From Salinarimonas sp046292825 (GTDB taxonomy: Bacteria > Pseudomonadota > Alphaproteobacteria > Rhizobiales > Beijerinckiaceae), in the NCBI RefSeq assembly GCF_046292825.1, contig NZ_JBKBQG010000024.1, forward strand, positions 8,698-72,697: a stretch of DNA of 64,000 nt, given 5' to 3'. The notes below the pieces were generated by a model. That model was not told the DNA's origin, searched no databases, and saw only the letters and a list, made by a program, of their open reading frames with translations. Shown in pieces: positions 1 to 10,654 of this stretch (its first letter is position 1; each line of letters begins with the position of its first letter). A program made the position numbers and the translations under genes.

Positions 1-263
1 GTGGGGTCCGCGGTGGTCGAGGGGTCGATCGAATCGTCCACGGGTGCGTCCTCGTCTCGGCGAGCGTTCGGTTCGGGCGATCGCGCCACGCTCGGCGGCG
101 CGACGGGGCGGCGCGATCCTGCGGCGTCCCCGTCGGGTGGGCGGGGAGTGGAACAGCCGCAGGCATCATTTGTCAAACCGCGATCGTCGAACGCGCCGCA
201 TTCCGCAGCGGTGCCGCGCGCCGGCGCGGCGAATCGGCGCGCCGAAAATCAGCCTACCCACGA
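1..263. other. left-edge region with no confirmed gene
   Basis: No gene can be supported here. On the minus strand a consensus-like TTGACA lies at 176-171, but the matching -10 position is poor. A GTG at 41-39 on the minus strand opens a short frame (Met-Asp-Asp-Ser-Ile-Asp) that leaves the window, so the first codons of an outgoing gene are possible. Other open frames across this stretch look like high-GC artefacts. Confidence 0.25.
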
Positions 264-1508
264 TCAGTCCGCCGCCCGCGCCGCCGCCAAAGCCTCGCGC
301 AGGAGCGCCGCGCGGCTCGCGGGGTCCGCCGGGCAACCCGCCGCGAGCCAGGTCCGGCGCGCAGCCGCGAGACCGAGGCTGACGGCCGGACCCTTCGGCA
401 CGCCGGCCTTGACGAGGTCCGCCCCCCGCAGCGGCAGCGTCGGGACGCTCCCGGGATCGGCCTGGAACGCGGCGAGCGCCGCGCGCGCCTCGGGCTCCAC
501 GACGGGGCGCGGCTCGCCCGACAGCGCGGCGAGCGCGTCGCCGACGGCGACGGGGGGATGATCGGCGACGAGCGCGCGGATCTCGCCTTCGCCGAGTGTC
601 CCCGCCGCCCCGTGCAGGCGCTCGACGAGGGCGGCGAAGGCGAGGACGCGCTTCGTCTCCTCGTTCGAGAGCCGCAGCCGGTCGCGCAGCCGCTCGGCAT
701 CCTCGCGCACGCGCACGCAGAACGCCGCGAGCCGGGCGATCGGCGCGCGATCGGCGGCGATCGCGCGGTCGAGGCGCCCGCCTTCTCCGGCCGCGCCGAT
801 CAGGCCCTCCGCGATCCCGGTCTCGCCGAGGAGCCGCACGATCTCGCCCGCGCGCCGCGCCGCGACGAGCCGCAACATCTCCGCGCGCACCCGCTCGCGC
901 GAGAGGATCGCGAGCCCCGCGCGCTCGCGGATCGCCGCGTCGAGGCCGGCGGCGTTGACCGGGCCTCGCGCGAAATCGGCGGTGAAGCGGAAGAAGCGCA
1001 GGATGCGCAGGTAATCTTCGCGGATGCGCCGACGCGCGTCCCCGATGAAGCGCACGCGCCCCGCCGAAAGATCGTCGAGGCCGCCCGCGTAATCGTGGAT
1101 CTCGCCGCGCGCATCGACCGAGAGCGCGTTCACGGTAAAATCGCGTCTGAGCGCGTCCGCGGCGAAATCGCGCCCGAAGCGCACCACCGCGCGCCGCCCG
1201 TCGGTCTCGACGTCCTCGCGCAGGCTCGTCACCTCGTAGGGCTCGCCCGCGACGACGATGGTCAGCGTGCCGTGCGCGAGCCCGGTCGGCACGACCTTGA
1301 AGCCCGCCGCCTCGGCACGGGCGCGTGTGACGTCCGGGGTCGCGGTCGTCGTCAGATCGACCTCGTGCACCGCGCGCCCCACGAGCGCATTGCGCACCGC
1401 CCCCCCGACGACGCGCGTCTCTTCCCCGTCCCCGTCGAGCGTCGCGAGGAGCCGCGCGACGCGCGCGTCGGCGAGGACGGCCTGGAGGCGGGAGAAGTCG
1501 AGGATCAT
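264..1508 (-). CDS. cca: CCA tRNA nucleotidyltransferase / poly(A) polymerase family
   Basis: This 414-residue protein adds or repairs the 3' CCA of tRNAs in the cytoplasm. It has the class II nucleotidyltransferase layout: a GGAVRN nucleotide-binding motif near residues 36-41, an HEVDLTT metal-binding segment just after, the RRDFTVNAL motif near residue 123, the RILRFFRF helix near residue 168 and an SRERVRAEM helix near residue 203. No C-terminal HD phosphohydrolase domain is seen, and the length fits the alphaproteobacterial form. It is the last gene of a minus-strand block (DUF1285, NUDIX, DUF6111, cca), but 442 bp containing a palindromic repeat separate it from DUF6111, so it may have its own promoter. 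A pure poly(A) polymerase is the less likely alternative. Confidence 0.95.
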   Translation of the reverse strand: MILDFSRLQAVLADARVARLLATLDGDGEETRVVGGAVRNALVGRAVHEVDLTTTATPDVTRARAEAAGFKVVPTGLAHGTLTIVVAGEPYEVTSLREDVETDGRRAVVRFGRDFAADALRRDFTVNALSVDARGEIHDYAGGLDDLSAGRVRFIGDARRRIREDYLRILRFFRFTADFARGPVNAAGLDAAIRERAGLAILSRERVRAEMLRLVAARRAGEIVRLLGETGIAEGLIGAAGEGGRLDRAIAADRAPIARLAAFCVRVREDAERLRDRLRLSNEETKRVLAFAALVERLHGAAGTLGEGEIRALVADHPPVAVGDALAALSGEPRPVVEPEARAALAAFQADPGSVPTLPLRGADLVKAGVPKGPAVSLGLAAARRTWLAAGCPADPASRAALLREALAAARAAD

Positions 1509-1635
1509 GGGGCGCGCCTCGCTGTGCGCGAGGCCGTCATCGCGGGCTGCGTCCGGCGCGTCGAGAGCATGGGTCCGGTATCGCCGACGGCGTCCGGGAC
1601 GACACCCCTGAGGAGCTCGTGAATCTGTCTAACGC

Positions 1636-1813
1636 TGTCATCCCGGGCCGCGAAGCGGACCCGGGACCCATACGCTCCACGATCGTCCGAGCGCGCATGC
1701 CGCGCTCGCATCGCACCCCTCGAGCATCTACCTTTCGAGAAACGCAGCCTACAGGCTGCGACTGACATGTCGTGGATATGGGTCCCGGATCGCCTTCGGC
1801 GTCCGGGATGACA
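1636..1813. repeat. intergenic palindromic element A, copy 1
   Basis: This 178 bp element is bounded by TGTCATCCCGG and CCGGGATGACA. The left arm is a hairpin built on CCGCGAAGCGG and the right arm a hairpin built on ATCGCCTTCGGCGT. Each arm ends inward in CCCAT or ATGGG, so the arms also pair with each other. Two smaller palindromes lie inside: GAGCGCG-CATGC-CGCGCTC and CGCAGCC-TACA-GGCTGCG. It fills much of the 442 bp cca-DUF6111 gap. It resembles the RIME/BIME-type mosaics known in Rhizobiales; I cannot name the family. Confidence 0.9.
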
Positions 1814-1950
1814 CCTCCGAGAACGATTTTGAGACTTCGAGGGGAAGGACAGGGGCGGCGCCTCCTCCGAGCGACTTCGTGCGCGTATCGCGACGCACGA
1901 CCCGTCCGCTTCAATGCCGGACCCTCTTCCTGCGCCCGTCATCCGCAGGC

Positions 1951-2208
1951 TCATTCGAATCGCGGCGGCACCACGCGGCCGCCTTCGAATTGCGGGGGGA
2001 CGTAGGCGCCGGTGTCGCGGGGGGCGGCGATGCCGGTATAGAGGAGCGCGGCGACGACGCAGACGAGCCCGGCGATGGCGAGCGGCGGGATCGACTTCTC
2101 CCAGTGCTCGAAGGCGAGCGGGTTGCGCTGGCGGATGAGCAGATAGGCGAAGAAGATCGCGAAGGGCAGGAAGAAGAACAGGGCCTGTCCGAGCAGCGCG
2201 CGCGTCAT
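1951..2208 (-). CDS. DUF6111-like small membrane protein
   Basis: An 85-residue inner-membrane protein with two predicted transmembrane helices (about residues 5-26 and 41-61), separated by a short charged loop RQRNPLAFEHWEKS. A proline-rich tail (YVPPQFEGG, VVPPRFE) follows. The ATG at 2208 is chosen because it sits in an ATGA overlap with the stop of the upstream NUDIX gene, which implies translational coupling. A longer frame is open upstream but runs inside the NUDIX gene. The family is conserved beside NUDIX and cca genes in Hyphomicrobiales; its function is unknown. Confidence 0.8.
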   Translation of the reverse strand: MTRALLGQALFFFLPFAIFFAYLLIRQRNPLAFEHWEKSIPPLAIAGLVCVVAALLYTGIAAPRDTGAYVPPQFEGGRVVPPRFE

Positions 2209-2912
2209 GAATCCTCCGGTCGTCGGCTCGTGCGGGGGCCGTGCAGCCGCTCGTAGAGGTGCCGCAGGATCCCCGCCGTCACCCCCCACACATAATGCCG
2301 TCCGTGCGCGATGGCATAGTAGCGGCGCAGGCTTCCGTTCCAGGAGCGCACGTGCATCTCGTGGTTCGCCTCGTCCATCAGGAAGGCGAGGGGGATCTCG
2401 AACGCCTCCGCCACCTCCGCGCGGTTGACGGCGAGCGCGAAGCCCTCCCGCACGAGCGCGACCACCGGCGTGACGAGATAGCCCGAGAACGAGAGATAGG
2501 TGTCGGAATAGCCGAGCGGCTCGACGAAGGCGGGGTCGAGGCCGATCTCCTCGCGCGCCTCGCGCAAGGCGGCGGCGAGCGTGTCCGCGTCCTGCGGGTC
2601 GATGCGCCCGCCGGGAAACGAGATCTGCCCGGAATGGGCGCGCAGGTGCCCGGCGCGCTCGGTGAAGAGCATGGTGAGCCCGGCCTCGCGGCGCACGATG
2701 GGGATCAGCACCGCGGCCGTCTTGGGGTCGCGCGAGGCCGGCGCGAGGCCGCGCCCGGTCTCGTCGAAGCGGGCGTTCAGGTCGTGGTCGCCGCGGGCGA
2801 GGGCGAGACCGGCGGGCGGGCTCGCGTGGAGGCGATCGCGGGCGAGCGCGCGGAAGGCCTCGGCCTCGTCGGCCGGGCGCGTCGCGAGCGCCTCAAGAGG
2901 CATCGTCGGCAT
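2205..2912 (-). CDS. NUDIX hydrolase, CoA pyrophosphatase type
   Basis: A 235-residue NUDIX hydrolase predicted to cleave CoA or related nucleoside diphosphate derivatives. The Nudix box is readable as GGRID followed by REAREEIGLD (about residues 99-124), supplying the metal-binding glutamates. It is preceded by SGQISFPGG, the motif typical of the CoA-pyrophosphatase (YeaB/NudL) subgroup. Family knowledge supports the CoA assignment; the substrate is inferred. The gene overlaps the end of the DUF1285 gene by 20 bp and the start of DUF6111 by 4 bp, so the three form a tight operon. Confidence 0.9.
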   Translation of the reverse strand: MPTMPLEALATRPADEAEAFRALARDRLHASPPAGLALARGDHDLNARFDETGRGLAPASRDPKTAAVLIPIVRREAGLTMLFTERAGHLRAHSGQISFPGGRIDPQDADTLAAALREAREEIGLDPAFVEPLGYSDTYLSFSGYLVTPVVALVREGFALAVNRAEVAEAFEIPLAFLMDEANHEMHVRSWNGSLRRYYAIAHGRHYVWGVTAGILRHLYERLHGPRTSRRPEDS

Positions 2913-3504
2913 CCGCCATCTCGAAGAACGCGCCGCCCGCCGCGACGCCGAGCACGCGCCGGCCGTCCACCTCCCGCTCCTCCGCGAGCGCGACGAGGTC
3001 GTAGGCGAGCGCGCGCGTCACGAGCGCCCACAGCCCGCCGCGGACGAGCACGTAGGGCTTCACGCCATCGTGATCGTCGCGCGCGAAGCGCAGCTTGTGG
3101 TCGGGAGAGAGCGCGACGACGTCGTCGACATTCGTCCGGAACGCGATCTGCCGGCCCTCTCCCTCCCCCTCGACCGCCATCTCGACGGCGAGGAAGGGCG
3201 CGTCGTCGACGCGGATGCCGACGCGCTCGACGGGGGTCACGAGCACGTGCCGCTCGGGATCCTTGCGCAGGACGGAGGCGAAGAGGCGCACGAGGGCGGG
3301 CCGGCCGATGGGCGTGCCCATGTAGTACCAGGTGCCGTCGGCGGCGATTCGCATGTCGATCTCGCCGCAATAATCCGGATTCCAGCGCTCGACGGGGGGA
3401 ATCTTCCGCCCGCCTCCCGCTTGCGCGCCGACCAGGGCGGCGAGGCGGGAGAGGTCCGCGCCGGCGCCGTCCGATGCCGCTTTCGTGATCGTGGTCTCGC
3501 TCAT
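2893..3504 (-). CDS. DUF1285 domain protein
   Basis: A protein of about 203 residues belonging to the DUF1285 family, which is widely conserved in Alphaproteobacteria and has no established function. Family-typical segments are IPPVERWNPDYCGEIDMRI, TWYYMGTPIGRPALVRLF and DHKLRFARD. The start is taken as the ATG at 3504 (MSETTI); another ATG at 3513 (MEKMSE) is equally possible. A purine-rich GGAGAAG stretch lies directly before the 3504 start. It is first in the minus-strand operon and divergent from the MoxR gene, with about 230 bp between them that must hold both promoters. Confidence 0.85.
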   Translation of the reverse strand: MSETTITKAASDGAGADLSRLAALVGAQAGGGRKIPPVERWNPDYCGEIDMRIAADGTWYYMGTPIGRPALVRLFASVLRKDPERHVLVTPVERVGIRVDDAPFLAVEMAVEGEGEGRQIAFRTNVDDVVALSPDHKLRFARDDHDGVKPYVLVRGGLWALVTRALAYDLVALAEEREVDGRRVLGVAAGGAFFEMADADDAS

Positions 3505-3734
3505 CTTCTCCATTCTGCCCAAATGCGCTGCAAGAGAGCAACGGCAACGTCGCTCGCGCGCGCTCCGCATCCGTAACGAACGCCGACGACCTGCGACGCG
3601 TTGCCCCCCTGCGGCGGCTCGTCTCGCTTGCGCGCGGGGTGCGTTCGGCCCCACACTTGCTTCCCGGGGCATTCGGGACCGGGGCATTGGTCCGGTCTCG
3701 AGACCGGCACGTTCATGCACGCGAAGGGTGCCAG

Positions 3735-4745
<1,011 letters not shown>

Positions 4746-4756
4746 AGGGAGAGCGG

Positions 4757-5686
4757 ATGGCGCGCGTCCACGTCCTCGAGCACGAGACCCGCTCTCCCGG
4801 CCGCGCCGAGGCGGATGCCGCGCTCGGTCTCGCCGGACGGCTGCCGCGCCTCGTGCTCGAGGCCCGCCGCGTCGCCGCGACCCTCGCCCACGGCATCCAC
4901 GGCCGCCGCCGCGCCGGCCCCGGCGAGAGCTTCTGGCAGTTCCGCCCCTTCGTCCAGGGCGAGAGCGCGAGCCGGATCGACTGGCGCCGCTCGGCGCGCG
5001 ACGACCGGCTCTACGTCCGCGAGCGCGAATGGGAGGCGGCGCACGCGGTCCATCTGTGGATCGACCGCTCCGCCTCGATGGCCTACCGCTCCGATCTCGC
5101 CCAGGCCTCCAAGGTCGAGCGCGCGCTCGTGCTCGGCCTCGCGCTCGCCGATGCGCTCGTCGAGGGCGGCGAACGGGTCGGGCTGATGGGCCTCCTGCCG
5201 CCGCGCGCCTCGCGCCGCATCGTCGAGAGCTTCGCCGAGGCGCTCGCCGCCGATCGCGCGGGCATCGAGGAGGGGCTGCCGCCCGCGCGCCCGCTCGCGA
5301 CGCAGGAGGAGGCGCTGATCGTCTCCGACTTCCTCACCCCCGTCGACGCGATCGCGCCGGCGATCGAGAGCCTCTCCGCGCGGGGCGCGCGCGGGCACCT
5401 CGTGATGATCGTCGATCCCGTCGAGGAGACCTTCCCCTTCTCCGGCCAGGCCGTGCTCGAGGACGTCGAGGGCGGCGGGCGGCTGCGGGTGGGCGACGCC
5501 GCGACCTGGGGCGCGAGCTACCGGGCGCGGCTCGAGGCTCATCGCGGGGCGCTCTCCGATCTCGCGCGCCGCCGCGGCTGGACGCTGACCCTCCACCGCA
5601 CCGACCGGCCCGCGAGCGAGGTCGCGCTGCGGGTGATCACCCTGATCGGCGCCGCCCGCGACCGCTTCGCCACGGGAGCCGCCTGA
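4757..5686 (+). CDS. DUF58 domain protein (vWA-like partner of MoxR)
   Basis: A 309-residue protein with the DUF58 signature: HGIHGRRRAGPGESFWQFRPF near residue 45, then ESASRIDWRRSARDDRLYVRE. A degenerate vWA metal-site region, LWIDRSASMAY, follows near residue 100. Family members are cytosolic or membrane-associated partners of MoxR ATPases. The start at 4757 lies 11 bp after the moxR stop and follows GAAGGGAGAG. Its TGA overlaps the ATG of the next gene (TGATG), so the two are translationally coupled. No transmembrane segment is evident. Confidence 0.9.
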   Translation: MARVHVLEHETRSPGRAEADAALGLAGRLPRLVLEARRVAATLAHGIHGRRRAGPGESFWQFRPFVQGESASRIDWRRSARDDRLYVREREWEAAHAVHLWIDRSASMAYRSDLAQASKVERALVLGLALADALVEGGERVGLMGLLPPRASRRIVESFAEALAADRAGIEEGLPPARPLATQEEALIVSDFLTPVDAIAPAIESLSARGARGHLVMIVDPVEETFPFSGQAVLEDVEGGGRLRVGDAATWGASYRARLEAHRGALSDLARRRGWTLTLHRTDRPASEVALRVITLIGAARDRFATGAA

Positions 5687-8511
5687 TGCTCGGATTGCCC
5701 ATCAGCTTCGCCGCGCCCCTGGTCCTCGCCGCTCTGATCGCGCTGCCGGCCATCTACCTGCTCCTGCGGGTGACGCCGCCGCAGCCGCGGCTGATCGCGT
5801 TCCCGCCCCTGCGGATCGTGCGCGATCTGATGCCGCAGCGGGAGACGCCGGCGCGCACCCCCTGGTGGCTCCTCCTCCTGCGCCTCGTCATCGCCGCGCT
5901 CGTGATCCTCGCGGTCGCCGGCCCGATCCTCAACCCGCCCCCGGCTCTGGAGGGAGACCGGGACGCGCCGGTGCTCTTCGTCGTCGACAACGGCGCGCTC
6001 GCGGCGACGGACTGGCGCACCCGTGCGGGCGTGCTCGCCGAGCAGGGCGAGGCGCTCGCCCGCGAGGGCCGCTCGATGGCGATCCTGCCGACCGCCGAGC
6101 CCGCCGTCGCGGTGCCGCTGCTCGCGCCCCCCGCCGCGCTCGAGCGCATCCGCGCGCTGCGCCCGCAGCCGCACGCGGCCGAGCGCGCGGGCGTCCTGCC
6201 CGCCGTGACGAGCTTCCTCGCCGAGCACCCGAACGCGCAGATCGTCTTCCTCTCCGACGGGGTCGCCTCCCTCGACGGCGTCGATTTCGGCGCGGCCCTC
6301 GCCGATCGCGCGGGCTCCGGCGGGATCGTCGTGTTCGGCCGCACGCGCGCCCCGGCGCTCGCGCTCGCGGGCTCGGAGAACGCCGCCGCCGGCCTCGTCG
6401 CGACGATCGTGCGCGCCGAGCCGAACGGGCGCGATTCGGGCCTCCTGCGCGCCCTCGACCTGCGCGGCCTGCCCGTCGGCGAGGTGCCCTTCGCCTTCGA
6501 GCCGGGCGAGACCGAAACGCTCGCCCGCTTCGACCTGCCGATGGAGCTGCGCAACGCCATCCGCCGCGTCGAGATCGCGGGGGAGGGCTCGGCCGCCGGC
6601 GTGACCCTCGTCGACGAGCGCAGCCAGCGCCGCCGCGTCGGCATCGTGACGGGCGCGACCATCGATCAGGCGCAGCCGCTGCTCGCGCCGACCTTCTATC
6701 TCGAGCGCGCCCTCGGGCCGCACGCGGACGTGCGCATCGAGCGCGGCAGCGTCTCGGGCGGCGTCGAGCGGCTGCTCGACGAGCAGGTCTCGGTCCTGAT
6801 CCTCGCCGATGTCGGCGCCATCGAGCCCGGCACGCGCGAGCGCATCGACGCCTTCGTGGACGCCGGCGGGCTCGTCCTGCGCTTCGCGGGCCCGCGCCTG
6901 TCGGTGGGCGAGGACGATCTCGTGCCGGTGCGGCTGCGGCGCGGCGGGCGCACGCTCGGCGGCGCGCTGTCGTGGTCGACGCCCCGCACGCTCGCGCCCT
7001 TCGAGCGCGACAGCCCCTTCTACGGTCTCGCCGTCCCGCCCGAGCTCGGCGTCTCCCGCCAGATCCTCGCCGAGCCGGACGGCGACCTGCCGGCGCGCAC
7101 CTGGGCGGCGCTCGCGGACGGCACGCCGATCGTCACCGCCGATCGCCGCGGGGAGGGGATGATCGTCCTCTTCCACGTGACGGCGGACGCCGCCTGGTCG
7201 AACCTGCCGCTGACCGGGCTCTTCGTCGACATGCTGCGCCGCACGATCGCCTTCGCGAACGCCCCCGCGGGCGCCGGGATCGACAGCGAGGAGGCCTCGC
7301 GCCAGCCGGTGGCCCCGCGCCAGGTGCTCGACGGCTCGGGCGCCTTCGTCGCGCCCACCCCGAACGCCATGCCGGTGACGCGCGCCTTCGCGGACCGCGC
7401 GAGCGCGCAGCACCCCGCGGGCTTCTACGGGCCGGTCGATGCGAGCCTCGCCGTGAACGTGCTCGGCCCCGAGGACCGGCTCGCCCCCCTCGATCTCGGC
7501 GGCGTCCCCGCGCGGACCGCCCCGCTCGAGCGCGCCGCGACGATCGACCTGCGGGCGCCGCTCCTCACCGCGGCGCTCCTCCTCCTGATGCTCGACACGA
7601 TCGTCGCACTCGCGCTCGGCGGCCATCTCGCGCGCCTCGTCTCCCGCCCGCGGCGGGCGGGGGCGGGTGCCGCGGCGGCGCTCCTCGCGCTCGGCCTCGT
7701 CTTCGGCGCGGCGCCGGTCGGCTCCGCGAAGGCTCAAGGCGCGGAGGGCGATCCCACCGTCACCGCCGCGATGCTCGATGCCGCCGCGATCACCCGGCTC
7801 GCCTACGTGATCACCGGCGACCGGCAGACGGACGAGACCTCCCGGGCCGGTCTCGAGGGCCTCACCCGCATGCTCACCGCGCGCACCGCGCTCGAGCCCG
7901 GCGAGCCCGTCGGCGTCGACATGGAGCGCGACGAGCTCGCCTTCTTCCCGCTCCTCTACTGGCCGATCGCGCCGAGCCTGCCGCTGCCCTCGTCCGAGGC
8001 GATCCGCGCGCTCGACGCCTACATGAAGAACGGCGGCACGGTGATCTTCGACACCCGCGACGCCATGCGCGCGCGCCCCGGCGCCGCGCCGACGCCCGAA
8101 CAGGCCTATCTGCGGCGCATGCTCGCGACGCTCGACATCCCCCCGCTCGAGGTGCTGCCGCGCGACCACGTCATCAACAAGACCTTCTACATCCTGCGCC
8201 GCCTGCCGGGCCGCTACGACGCCGGCGACACCTGGGTCGAGGCGCTGCCCGAGCCGTCGCCGGACGAGGCCTTCCGCCCCGCGCGCTCCGGCGACGGCGT
8301 CTCGCCGCTCATCATCACCGGCAACGACCTCGCCGCCGCCTGGGCGATCGGCCCGCGCGGCGAGGCGCTCTATCCGGTCGTGGGCTCCGATCCGCGCCAG
8401 CGCGAGATGGCCTTCCGGGCGGGGATCAACATCGTGATGTACGCGCTCACGGGCAATTACAAGGCCGATCAGGTGCACGTCCCGGCCCTGCTCGAGCGTC
8501 TCGGGAACTAG
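5686..8511 (+). CDS. BatA/DUF4159 membrane protein
   Basis: A 941-residue envelope protein. The N terminus is BatA-like, with two membrane helices around residues 6-25 and 60-82. Then comes an extended region beginning VLFVVDNGALAATDW that resembles a degenerate vWA or GATase-like fold. Two more hydrophobic segments lie around residues 625-680, and a C-terminal DUF4159 domain spans about 690-935 (DGTVIFDTRD-like segment reading GGTVIFDTRDAM). It is coupled to the DUF58 gene by TGATG. The DUF58/BatA/DUF4159 order is recurrent in Alphaproteobacteria and presumably forms a MoxR-controlled membrane complex. The molecular role is unknown. Confidence 0.88.
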   Translation: MLGLPISFAAPLVLAALIALPAIYLLLRVTPPQPRLIAFPPLRIVRDLMPQRETPARTPWWLLLLRLVIAALVILAVAGPILNPPPALEGDRDAPVLFVVDNGALAATDWRTRAGVLAEQGEALAREGRSMAILPTAEPAVAVPLLAPPAALERIRALRPQPHAAERAGVLPAVTSFLAEHPNAQIVFLSDGVASLDGVDFGAALADRAGSGGIVVFGRTRAPALALAGSENAAAGLVATIVRAEPNGRDSGLLRALDLRGLPVGEVPFAFEPGETETLARFDLPMELRNAIRRVEIAGEGSAAGVTLVDERSQRRRVGIVTGATIDQAQPLLAPTFYLERALGPHADVRIERGSVSGGVERLLDEQVSVLILADVGAIEPGTRERIDAFVDAGGLVLRFAGPRLSVGEDDLVPVRLRRGGRTLGGALSWSTPRTLAPFERDSPFYGLAVPPELGVSRQILAEPDGDLPARTWAALADGTPIVTADRRGEGMIVLFHVTADAAWSNLPLTGLFVDMLRRTIAFANAPAGAGIDSEEASRQPVAPRQVLDGSGAFVAPTPNAMPVTRAFADRASAQHPAGFYGPVDASLAVNVLGPEDRLAPLDLGGVPARTAPLERAATIDLRAPLLTAALLLLMLDTIVALALGGHLARLVSRPRRAGAGAAAALLALGLVFGAAPVGSAKAQGAEGDPTVTAAMLDAAAITRLAYVITGDRQTDETSRAGLEGLTRMLTARTALEPGEPVGVDMERDELAFFPLLYWPIAPSLPLPSSEAIRALDAYMKNGGTVIFDTRDAMRARPGAAPTPEQAYLRRMLATLDIPPLEVLPRDHVINKTFYILRRLPGRYDAGDTWVEALPEPSPDEAFRPARSGDGVSPLIITGNDLAAAWAIGPRGEALYPVVGSDPRQREMAFRAGINIVMYALTGNYKADQVHVPALLERLGN

Positions 8512-8524
8512 GAGCGCCAGGCTC

Positions 8525-10603
8525 TTGCTCACTCTCTCCTTCTCGCCGCTCGTCCCGGATCTCGCCCTCTACGCGCTCGCGGCGCTGGCGGCCGTCTTCG
8601 CCCTGCTCGCTGTCATCGCGCGCGGGCTGCCGGCGACCCTGCGCGCGCTCGCTCTCGTCCTCCTCGTCGTGGCGCTCGCCAATCCGGCCCTCGTCGAGGA
8701 GGAGCGCGAGCCGGTGCCGGACGTCGTCGCCGTCGTCGTCGACCGCTCGGGCTCGAATCGCCTCGGCGAGCGACCGGAGATGACCGACCGCGCGCTCGCC
8801 GAGCTCGAGCGGCGCCTCGGCGCGCTCGCCAATGTCGAGCCGCGCTTCATCGAGGTCCCCGACAGCGAGGGCGACGAGGGCACCCAGGCCTTCCAGGCGC
8901 TCGCGGGCGGTCTCGCCGACGTGCCGCCGGACCGCATCGCCGGCGTGATCATGCTCACCGACGGCATCGTCCACGACGTGCCCGACAGCGCCGCCCGGCT
9001 CGGCTTCCGCGCGCCGGTGCACGGGCTCCTCACCGGTCGCACGACGGAGAGCGACCGGCAGATCCGCCTCGTGCGCGCGCCGCGCTTCGGCATCGTCGGG
9101 CGCGAGCAGGTGATCGAGGCGGTGGTCGAGGAGCGCAACGGCACCGGCGCCGCCCCCGTCACCATCCGTCGGGACGGCGAGATCGTCGCCCGCCGCACCG
9201 TGCCCGTCGACCGGCCCTTCACGGTTCCGGTGATCATCGACCGCGGCGGGGCGAACGTCGTCGAGCTCGAGGTCGATCCGCTCCCCGAGGAGCTGACGAT
9301 GGCCAACAACCGCGCCGTCGTCACGATCGAGGGCATCCGCGAGAACCTGCGCGTCCTCCTGGTCTCCGGCGAGCCGCATGCGGGCGAGCGCACCTGGCGC
9401 AACCTCCTGCGCTCGGACGCCAACGTCGATCTCGTCCACTTCACCATCCTGCGCCCGCCCGAGAAGCAGGACGGCACGCCGATCGACGAGCTCTCGCTGA
9501 TCGCCTTCCCCACGCGGGAGCTGTTCCAGGACAAGATCGGCGAGTTCGACCTGATCATCTTCGACCGCTACGCCAACACGTCGATCCTGCCGTCGATCTA
9601 TTTCGACAACGTGGTGCGCTACGTGCGCGAGGGCGGCGCGGTCCTGTTCGCGGCCGGGCCCGAATTCGCGACCCCCGCCTCGCTCGCCCGCACCCGCCTC
9701 TCGCCGATCATACCGGGCTTTCCCACGGGCGAGATCTTCGAGGAGCCCTACCGCGCCGCGCTCACGCCGGACGGCGAGCGCCATCCCGTCACCCGCGGGC
9801 TCGAGGGCTCGCAGACGACGCCGCCGGCCTGGGGCCAATGGCTGCGCATCCTCGACGCCGACGTCCAGGCGGGCACGACCGTGATGTCGGGCGCGCGCGA
9901 GCGGCCGCTCCTCGTGCTCGAGCGCTACGAGGAGGGCCGCGTCGCGCTCCTCCTGTCGGACCATGCCTGGCTGTGGGCGCGCGGCTTTCAGGAGGGCGGC
10001 CCGCATCTCGATCTCCTGCGCCGCACGGCCCATTGGCTGATGCGCGAGCCCGCCCTCGAGGAGGAGGCCTTGCGCGCGACCGCGAACGGGCGCGTGATCA
10101 CGATCGAGCGCCAGACCATGGCCGACGAGACGCGCCCCGCGAGCCTCACGAGCCCGTCCGGCGAGGTGACGAGCGTGCCGCTCGAGCCCTTCGAGCCGGG
10201 CCTCTTCACCGCCCGCGTCACGGGGACCGAGCTCGGGCTCCACGAGGTGCGCGTCGGCGATCTCGTCGCGTTCGTCTCGGTCGGGCCCGCCAATCCGCGC
10301 GAGATGCAGGACGTGTTCTCGACGGCGGAGACGCTGCGCCCGCTCGCCGAGGAGACCGGCGGCTCGGTGCGCCGCCTCGCCGAGGGCGACGGCCAGCCGG
10401 TCGTGCCGCGCATCCAGATCGTGCGCGGCGAAGGCCGGGCGAGCGGCGCGGACTGGATCGGCCTGCGCCCGAGCGGCTCGGCGATCGTGCGCGGCGTCTC
10501 GGTGACGCCGATCGCGCTCGGCTTCCTCGGCCTCGCGCTCCTGCTGGGCGCGCTCCTCGCGGGTTGGCTCGCCGAGAGCGCGCGACGCCGCCCGACCGCT
10601 TGA
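8525..10603 (+). CDS. large membrane protein of the MoxR operon (GATase-like/vWA-like)
   Basis: A 692-residue protein with two N-terminal membrane helices (about residues 8-30 and 36-52), a long periplasmic region and one C-terminal helix (about 660-682). The segment VVAVVVDRSGSNR near residue 70 looks like a degenerate vWA site. The region from about 275 to 480 (LRVLLVSGEPHAGERTW, LIIFDRYANTSIL, GGAVLFAAGPEF) resembles the class I glutamine amidotransferase-like fold without an evident catalytic cysteine. The start is a TTG at 8525, with AGGAG at 8510-8514 overlapping the previous stop; no upstream ATG fits. It ends the four-gene operon. Function is not established. Confidence 0.8.
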   Translation: MLTLSFSPLVPDLALYALAALAAVFALLAVIARGLPATLRALALVLLVVALANPALVEEEREPVPDVVAVVVDRSGSNRLGERPEMTDRALAELERRLGALANVEPRFIEVPDSEGDEGTQAFQALAGGLADVPPDRIAGVIMLTDGIVHDVPDSAARLGFRAPVHGLLTGRTTESDRQIRLVRAPRFGIVGREQVIEAVVEERNGTGAAPVTIRRDGEIVARRTVPVDRPFTVPVIIDRGGANVVELEVDPLPEELTMANNRAVVTIEGIRENLRVLLVSGEPHAGERTWRNLLRSDANVDLVHFTILRPPEKQDGTPIDELSLIAFPTRELFQDKIGEFDLIIFDRYANTSILPSIYFDNVVRYVREGGAVLFAAGPEFATPASLARTRLSPIIPGFPTGEIFEEPYRAALTPDGERHPVTRGLEGSQTTPPAWGQWLRILDADVQAGTTVMSGARERPLLVLERYEEGRVALLLSDHAWLWARGFQEGGPHLDLLRRTAHWLMREPALEEEALRATANGRVITIERQTMADETRPASLTSPSGEVTSVPLEPFEPGLFTARVTGTELGLHEVRVGDLVAFVSVGPANPREMQDVFSTAETLRPLAEETGGSVRRLAEGDGQPVVPRIQIVRGEGRASGADWIGLRPSGSAIVRGVSVTPIALGFLGLALLLGALLAGWLAESARRRPTA

Positions 10604-10654
10604 CGGGACGCGGTCATCAAGTCGGTCGCGCCGACAAGGTGAGTGCTCCACCGG

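Noticed and set aside
1..561. Plus-strand frame of 186 codons at the left edge
   Set aside because: It overlaps the cca coding region antisense and has a Ser/Ala/Arg-rich, domain-free translation.
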